Origin: Ruminococcus sp.
GTDB taxonomy: Bacteria > Bacillota > Clostridia > Oscillospirales > Acutalibacteraceae
Direction: 5' to 3'
Assembly (NCBI GenBank): GCA_017410265.1
Contig: JAFQRC010000005.1
Coordinates: 248,001 to 312,000 of the forward strand
Length of the DNA stretch: 64,000 nucleotides
Shown one piece after another: positions 59,710 through 64,000 of this stretch. The position numbers and the translations under genes were made by a program. Each line of letters begins with the position of its first letter. Positions within the stretch are counted from its first letter, which is position 1. The notes beneath the pieces were generated by a model, which was given only the letters and a program-made list of their open reading frames with translations, ran no database searches and was not told the origin of the DNA.

Positions 59710-61128
59710 TTAATTTGCGGAGAAGCGGAAGCGGTAGGTCAGGTAGATCTTCTCGATGCTGTCGATGTCGTCTACCGCGATGACGAACCATGCGCTGTCG
59801 CCCTTCGCAGGATTTGCGCTGTCCTCGGTCATGATAGAGCCGGGAGCGAGCTTCTTTTCGGCGATCATGGTGTCGATTACCGACTGACCAGCTGCTACGA
59901 TAGCGGCTCTGCCGTCGGTGTCGTTGTTGATCTTACCGATGAGGGCGTCGGTGGTGTCGCCGATGCGCTGCATAAGCTCGAAGCGAGTCTTTACGCGGCG
60001 GATCTTCTTCCAGCCTTCGTCCTCGTTGCCAGAAGGAGTGATGAGGGTGTTGATGCCCTGCTCGATCCATACCTGGCCGCTACTGTTCTTTGTCAGAACG
60101 ATGCAGCCGGAGAGGAGCGCCTTCTCGATCTGCGTGTTGGTGAGGGTTTCCGCAAGGTCTGCGTAGCCGCTCACGACGTAGTGAGTTACGCTCTGGTTGG
60201 AAGGAACGGCCGCGATAATGCCGCCGATTCTGGCAGCGTTGATGTAGCCTTCCTTCTTGTTGCCGCTGGTGTCTTCGCCGCCGTTCAACACGTAGGAGAT
60301 CTTCGCGTCGTTGAAAGCTGCAGCGTGCTGCATTCTCACGTCGAGAGTGTTCTCGGTGCTGGACTTTTCGGAGAGGACAGTCGTAGGATACGCGCCTGCT
60401 GCGAAGGTTCTCTTGATGAAAGAGTGAACGACCGCGTGGACTGCGACGTCCTCGGTGTCTACGCAGAGCACGTTGTAGGTGTGAGGCTCCAGCGCGTTGA
60501 GGGCGGTGGAGTATGCCTCGGTGTTTACGGTCGGGTTAGTGCCGGCTGTGAACGCGGACTGCGTTACAGAGGCAAGAGAGCCGGATCCGTCGGCTACCTT
60601 CTGTGCTGTGAAGTTTTCGGAAGCTGCAAAAGCCGCAACAAGAGCAGCTGCTTCGCCGCCTTCGGCACCCTTTGCGAATTCGATCTTCTCAAATTCGGTA
60701 GTGCCGTCGTAGATGATGCATTCTCTCTTTGCGTCGTTTGTCAAGCTGTCTCTGATGCTGACGGTGAACGCGCGGTCGCCGACGTATTTAGCCGTGATCG
60801 TCACGGCGTCAGCTGCCTCGGCTGCGTTGTCCTTCAGCGTGATGGAGCCGTAGGTACCACCGGTACCGCAGCGGACGAAGTATCCCTTCGAGTTTCCTTC
60901 CTCGAACATTGCGCTGATGAGGTCTTCGGTCTGTCCCTTGCCGAAGACTGTCTTCACGTCTGTGCTCGGATCGAAAACTACCGCCTTGTTGAGCGGTCCC
61001 CAGTTGGCGCGAATTACGCCAGCTACGATTCCGTTGGTCGCACCTGCGGTGGGAATGCCGCCAGCATTTTCAAAGCGATGGTACTCGCCAGGGCGGACTT
61101 TGGTTTCTCCAATAGTGAAAGTTCCCAT
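59710..61128 (-). CDS. Tail sheath protein (XkdK-like)
   Basis: A 472-residue contractile tail sheath. The N-terminus (KVRPGEYHRFENAG, GIVAGVIRANWGPLNKAVVF) and C-terminal domain (KIRRVKTRFELMQRIGDTTD, GDSAWFVIAVDDIDSIEKIY) are typical of PBSX-type sheaths. This gene shows that the phage is a myophage. The order sheath, tube, chaperone, tape measure is conserved. Confidence 0.95.
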   Translation of the reverse strand: MGTFTIGETKVRPGEYHRFENAGGIPTAGATNGIVAGVIRANWGPLNKAVVFDPSTDVKTVFGKGQTEDLISAMFEEGNSKGYFVRCGTGGTYGSITLKDNAAEAADAVTITAKYVGDRAFTVSIRDSLTNDAKRECIIYDGTTEFEKIEFAKGAEGGEAAALVAAFAASENFTAQKVADGSGSLASVTQSAFTAGTNPTVNTEAYSTALNALEPHTYNVLCVDTEDVAVHAVVHSFIKRTFAAGAYPTTVLSEKSSTENTLDVRMQHAAAFNDAKISYVLNGGEDTSGNKKEGYINAARIGGIIAAVPSNQSVTHYVVSGYADLAETLTNTQIEKALLSGCIVLTKNSSGQVWIEQGINTLITPSGNEDEGWKKIRRVKTRFELMQRIGDTTDALIGKINNDTDGRAAIVAAGQSVIDTMIAEKKLAPGSIMTEDSANPAKGDSAWFVIAVDDIDSIEKIYLTYRFRFSAN

Positions 61129-61131
61129 AGG

Positions 61132-61335
61132 TTACTTGACCTCCTTCGATCTGAATTTGTTGATGATGGTTTTTGCTGCGCTCTTTGTGGTCTTCTTAAC
61201 GCCCGCCACACGCAGCGCTGCTGTTACGATATCGGGCGATATGGCTTCGCCGAAGACTGCGGAAGGGTTCGCCGCGAATTCCTCCACGGTGTATTCCGGT
61301 TCCTGGACGACTTCGGGTGTCTTTTTTGCTGCCAT
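61132..61335 (-). CDS. Small hypothetical phage protein upstream of sheath
   Basis: A 67-residue protein starting MAAKKTPEVVQEPEYTVEEF at 61335 behind GGAGGCGACTAAT. The C-terminus is basic (KKTTKSAAKTIINKFRSKEV). The segment YTVEEFAANPSAVF recalls small proteins found before phage sheath genes. The function is unknown. Confidence 0.65.
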   Translation of the reverse strand: MAAKKTPEVVQEPEYTVEEFAANPSAVFGEAISPDIVTAALRVAGVKKTTKSAAKTIINKFRSKEVK

Positions 61336-61336
61336 A

Positions 61337-62224
61337 TTAGTCGCCTCCTTTGGTTTGCTCCATGTTTGCGTTGTGCAATACATGGGGTAGTGGTTTCCTT
61401 CGCAAAAGTCCGAAGCGGACGCCGATCCGGAGCTGTCCTGCAGATGTGGCGTTGAGGGTGCTGTCTGCCGTCAGCGTTGTGATAAACATCGGGGACGTGT
61501 CGAGCATCGTTACCTCTCCGTTCAGCGCCAGCGCGTCTACGATGGCTCTGATCCAGGTGGTCTCCTCGCCTCCGGCGAAGACGTGACCTGCGATGACCGC
61601 GTCCATCCATGCGACGGTGTTGGTCTCTCGCTGGTTTCTGATGGTCTCCAGTCGGAAATAAAGCGCCGGCTTTTCTTCCGTCGGGACGGTCTCTGCCATG
61701 AGGTCGTCCTTGCCGATGACGGTGGCGCACGGTATCAGCTGTTTTGCGAAGTGGTTTATTGCCAGAATGGGGTCGGGATCCGTTGTGACCTGGGAAGGGA
61801 ACGCGAAAACGTCAAAGATGATCGTTGCACCTATGACGATTCCGTCGCCGCCTTCTCTGGGTGCGTCGAACGGTTCACTTCTTGCCCATGACAAAGCATA
61901 AGGGGGAGCGTCTTGCGGCTTTAGAAAAACGCCGCATAAGAGCTGGCGCACGATCGGCTCCAGTTCCTCCGGCGGCGTTATGCCTGCTTCTTCTGTGCTC
62001 CAGATGTTCAGGGTGAGGGAGCCGCTGGTTTTTCTCTCCGGGTTGTGCTGCAGATCCACGACGTAATCAATACGCGGGAATTGCAGGCGCCCTTTCCAGC
62101 CTTGTGCCTTGTCGTCCGGCGCACTCTGAAAGAATACCGCCGGGTTGCCGGCATATTTCGCCAGCTTCTTAATGAGGGAGGGGTGCTGTGTCAGTCGCTG
62201 GTAGATTAAGTCTTCAAGCGTCAT
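61337..62224 (-). CDS. Tail completion/terminator-region protein, hypothetical
   Basis: A 295-residue protein (MTLEDLIYQRLTQHPSLIKK start). It occupies the tail-terminator position between the gp10-like gene and the sheath. The N-terminal half fits a DUF3168-like tail completion fold by position and general features only. The C-terminal half has beta-strands such as LRIGVRFGLLRRKP. A GAGGGCGGAAACG site overlaps the preceding gene. Confidence 0.6.
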   Translation of the reverse strand: MTLEDLIYQRLTQHPSLIKKLAKYAGNPAVFFQSAPDDKAQGWKGRLQFPRIDYVVDLQHNPERKTSGSLTLNIWSTEEAGITPPEELEPIVRQLLCGVFLKPQDAPPYALSWARSEPFDAPREGGDGIVIGATIIFDVFAFPSQVTTDPDPILAINHFAKQLIPCATVIGKDDLMAETVPTEEKPALYFRLETIRNQRETNTVAWMDAVIAGHVFAGGEETTWIRAIVDALALNGEVTMLDTSPMFITTLTADSTLNATSAGQLRIGVRFGLLRRKPLPHVLHNANMEQTKGGD

Positions 62225-62495
62225 CGTTTCCGCCCTCCGTCTCCACGGTCTCCATATCGGCGCTGACCGAAAGCGTCCAGAGTCCTTCTGCGACCTCTGC
62301 GATCGGAATGACGAAGTAGTTCGTCACGTTCCCGATGTCAGGCACGTAAAGGACGCGGATTTCGTCCTCGGTCACGTTTGCTACGAGACCGTTGTGCGGC
62401 TTCTCCCAGGAGCGGTATTTCGCTCTGATGAAGTCGCCCTTCTGAACCTTCGCGCTGTTGAATGTCGGCGCGGTGGTGTTTGTGGTTATCGACAT
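62214..62495 (-). CDS. Hypothetical head-tail protein
   Basis: A 93-residue beta-rich protein starting MSITTNTTAPTFNSAKVQKG at 62495 behind GAGGAGGAAAGCC. KGDFIRAKYRSWEKPHNGLV suggests a small barrel. It overlaps the next gene by 11 bases. The family is not recognised. Confidence 0.6.
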   Translation of the reverse strand: MSITTNTTAPTFNSAKVQKGDFIRAKYRSWEKPHNGLVANVTEDEIRVLYVPDIGNVTNYFVIPIAEVAEGLWTLSVSADMETVETEGGNDDA

Positions 62496-62508
62496 GGCTT
62501 TCCTCCTC

Positions 62509-62949
62509 TCACTTTGTTTCGAGCTCTGCAAAAACCGAGACGACCTTCGGCTTGGCTGTCTCGATTATCTTGTCTTTGTACGGACGTGGTTTTATCTTTC
62601 CGCCCGGTGTGCCGGTATCGAGGTCTTCTGCGTAGGGCACGTCGGTGTATATACCGGCTGTATAGTTGCCCTTGCCGTCTCCCTCGGCTTTCATGCCCCA
62701 GCTCATGCGGAGCATTCCGGTCCGTACCGCCGGTGGCTCTCCCGGCGCCGATGCGGTGTAGTAGGTCTTGGTGTGCGGCTTTTTGTACCGCCTGCCGCTG
62801 CGCTGTCCTCGAAGGACTGTCAGGGCGGCATTGCGTAGGTGGTTGGAAGCTCTGACGGCGCACGATTTTGCCTTCGTGTTGGCGTCTCTCACGGCTTCCT
62901 TGATGCGATTCTGTACCGCCGCCTCTTGCTTACTCCAGTTGATTTCCAT
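62509..62949 (-). CDS. HK97 gp10-like tail-joining protein
   Basis: A 146-residue protein starting MEINWSKQEAAVQNRIKEAV. The central APGEPPAVRTGMLRMSWGMK and the late YAEDLDTGTPGGKIKPRPYK are typical of the HK97 gp10/minor tail family. It probably works at the head-tail junction. The ATG at 62949 is preferred to an upstream one inside the previous gene. Confidence 0.8.
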   Translation of the reverse strand: MEINWSKQEAAVQNRIKEAVRDANTKAKSCAVRASNHLRNAALTVLRGQRSGRRYKKPHTKTYYTASAPGEPPAVRTGMLRMSWGMKAEGDGKGNYTAGIYTDVPYAEDLDTGTPGGKIKPRPYKDKIIETAKPKVVSVFAELETK

Positions 62950-63289
62950 CGTGAGCGTCGCTCCTTTCCTCCGCGTAGTAAATTGCCCAGAGTCCCTGGT
63001 CGCCCGGATCGTCCACGCCTTGCACATAAAATGCGCGGTTTTGGAGTAGTAGCCGGTCGCCCTCTTTGGCTTTCGGTTTTCCTCGGTGGCTTATAACGTG
63101 GGTTATTGGGTGTCCCATCTGGTGGTATTTCAATTTCTCGCTGGGAGTGGCGCCGCACAGTATGGCGTGGATGTATTCGGGGTGCTCGGTATCGTAGGAA
63201 TTTGCCGCGCGTCCTCGGCTTGTCGTGCTTTCAGTCTTGCTTTCGACCACGAAATCCTTCCAGAGGTTTTCAGGTCTATGGTAAAACAC
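62930..63289 (-). CDS. Hypothetical head-tail adaptor protein
   Basis: A 119-residue protein. A GTG at 63289, eight bases after AGGAGG, is the best start, giving FYHRPENLWKDFVVESKTES. The middle (GATPSEKLKYHQMGHPITHV, KEGDRLLLQNRAFYVQGV) fits the phage head-tail adaptor/head closure type. It overlaps both neighbours by a few bases. Confidence 0.7.
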   Translation of the reverse strand: MFYHRPENLWKDFVVESKTESTTSRGRAANSYDTEHPEYIHAILCGATPSEKLKYHQMGHPITHVISHRGKPKAKEGDRLLLQNRAFYVQGVDDPGDQGLWAIYYAEERSDAHDGNQLE

Positions 63290-63716
63290 GACGGCCGCCT
63301 CCTTTCGCCTCCGTTCCTCCGGCGTTCGGGTTGTTGTGCATTCCTTCTGTGAAGTAATGACCACCGTTTATCGCCGCCGGGTTTGCGCTGGGAACGGTAG
63401 CCGCGCAGACCTCTTTCTTCAGCTGGTCGTACATCGCCTTCCAGTCGTCATATCTCTGGCGAAGGGAAAGGGAAAGCGGACCCACGTCGGTGTCCACCTC
63501 GTAAGAAAAGCGCCGCATGATGCTCTCGATGAGCGCCAGCTTCGCCTTTTTCCACTTGCCGGGGTATGCCTGGATGATGGCGTTGTACTCTTCGTCGGAA
63601 AGGGCGGACGTCTGCTCCATGCCCTCGACCATAATATCGCCGAGCTCGAAGCGCATCCTATCCTTTCCGCGTTCGCCGATTTTGGTGGCGTCGTATGAGT
63701 AGGTGTATCGTGCCAT
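63276..63716 (-). CDS. Head-tail connector-like phage protein
   Basis: A 146-residue protein (MARYTYSYDATKIGERGKDR) with a helical middle (GKWKKAKLALIESIMRRFSY, then LRQRYDDWKAMYDQLK) resembling head-tail connector proteins next to the capsid genes. Its start shares a base with the previous stop (TAATG). The Gly/Asn-rich C-terminal tail is low-complexity. Confidence 0.65.
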   Translation of the reverse strand: MARYTYSYDATKIGERGKDRMRFELGDIMVEGMEQTSALSDEEYNAIIQAYPGKWKKAKLALIESIMRRFSYEVDTDVGPLSLSLRQRYDDWKAMYDQLKKEVCAATVPSANPAAINGGHYFTEGMHNNPNAGGTEAKGGGRRVLP

Positions 63717-64000
63717 TACTCATCACCGCCGTCTGCGTCTCCCTCCGGGTTGGTACCGTCGGCGCCGTTCTGACCTTCAGGGTCTGTGGTGCCTTCCGGA
63801 TCCGTTTCCTCGTTGAGTTCTTTCGCTCTTGCCTTTGCGGCTGCCTTGACGGTCTTTCTGCTGTCGCAGGCGTCCATGATGATGAGAACGCTGTCGCTCT
63901 CGATCTCCTTGATCGCCTGAATGGCGTCGTCTGCGTTCATCTGCAGAAGCTCGACCGCCTTCACGATGTCCTCACCGCTCGCAGGAAGCTCCAGGACGCC
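63716..64000 (-). CDS. Phage structural-region protein, 5' end off window
   Basis: The frame is open to the right edge (GVLELPASGEDIVKAVELLQ onward), so the start lies beyond 64,000. The visible 94 residues have a helical section and an acidic low-complexity tail (TDPEGTTDPEGQNGADGTNP). A GTG at 63964 could be a start, but the open frame upstream argues against it. The family is not recognised. It is probably near the major capsid gene. Confidence 0.55.
   Translation of the reverse strand, partial: GVLELPASGEDIVKAVELLQMNADDAIQAIKEIESDSVLIIMDACDSRKTVKAAAKARAKELNEETDPEGTTDPEGQNGADGTNPEGDADGGDE

Larger units (their letters stand above)
30856..64000. mobile_element. Prophage with contractile tail and a DGR (right end off window)
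   Basis: At about 30,860 the base composition jumps from AT-rich chromosome to clearly GC-rich DNA, and all genes from there to the right edge are phage-like and leftward. Head-tail connectors, sheath, tube, tape measure, baseplate, fibre, receptor-binding protein, DGR, holin, endolysin and an accessory operon are recognised. Major capsid, portal, terminase, integrase and repressor are not in view and should lie beyond 64,000. The tail gene order follows the PBSX/XkdK-to-XkdU arrangement of Firmicutes myophages. Confidence 0.93.

Noticed and set aside
59218..61455. A 745-codon open frame on the plus strand across the sheath gene
   Set aside because: It is antisense to a clear sheath and other tail genes and has no recognisable domains. 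Long antisense frames are common in GC-rich DNA.

Overview
The window joins two very different pieces of DNA. Positions 1 to about 30,855 are low-GC chromosome of a Gram-positive anaerobe, most likely a gut clostridium of the Ruminococcaceae/Oscillospiraceae type. The grounds are strong AGGAGG-type ribosome sites, a short HisG with HisZ, PyrD/PyrK-type dihydroorotate oxidation, a PyrR-type attenuator, a ZTP riboswitch and a secreted multidomain amylase. From about 30,856 to the right edge lies a visibly GC-richer prophage that continues beyond the window.

Chromosome, left to right. A leftward purine operon (purE-C-F-M-N, a stand-alone IMP cyclohydrolase, and an AICAR transformylase cut by the window edge) is preceded by a promoter and a ZTP riboswitch with an overlapping terminator. 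Upstream of it is a leftward pyrimidine operon (pyrC, carB, pyrK, pyrD, pyrF, pyrE, pyrB, pyrI) with a consensus promoter and a PyrR-type attenuation leader. A leftward threonine-aldolase-like gene is divergent from a complete rightward histidine operon: a YerC/TrpR-like regulator, then hisZ, G, D, C, B, H, A, F, IE and a PHP-type histidinol phosphatase. This operon ends at a bidirectional terminator shared with a convergent 1403-residue secreted GH13 amylase with starch-binding and Fn3 modules. A small membrane protein and an SPFH/zinc-ribbon protein form the last chromosomal operon.

The prophage appears to be inserted at the 3' end of guaA. The sequence at 30,854-30,867 reads on the minus strand as the usual last codons of GMP synthase and is followed by a terminator, while the rest of guaA must lie beyond the right edge. 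All prophage genes in view run leftward. In order of transcription they are head-tail joining genes, a contractile tail (sheath, tube, tail chaperone with a -1 frameshift, tape measure, LysM protein, hub and baseplate proteins), a tail fibre, a 2039-residue receptor-binding protein, a diversity-generating retroelement (DGR), small tail-associated proteins and lysis genes. After a terminator, a consensus promoter with an embedded palindrome drives a separate accessory operon that includes a PP-loop ATPase, a radical-SAM protein, Cys-rich proteins and a ribbon-helix-helix regulator.

The most interesting system is the DGR at 39.1-41.8 kb. A variable repeat forms the C-terminus of the 2039-residue tail protein, and an Asn-codon-rich template repeat lies about 1.04 kb away. 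A reverse transcriptase has the DGR-type LGSQ-x-SQ motif, and an accessory protein appears to be two Avd-like four-helix bundles fused in tandem. Of 13 differences in the 134-bp repeat core, 12 are at template adenines, which is the hallmark of mutagenic retrohoming. Also notable are a PurF lacking the catalytic Cys of its glutaminase domain, a parS-like site in the prophage, and an intrinsic terminator inside the tail operon. No tRNA, rRNA, CRISPR array or insertion sequence was seen.
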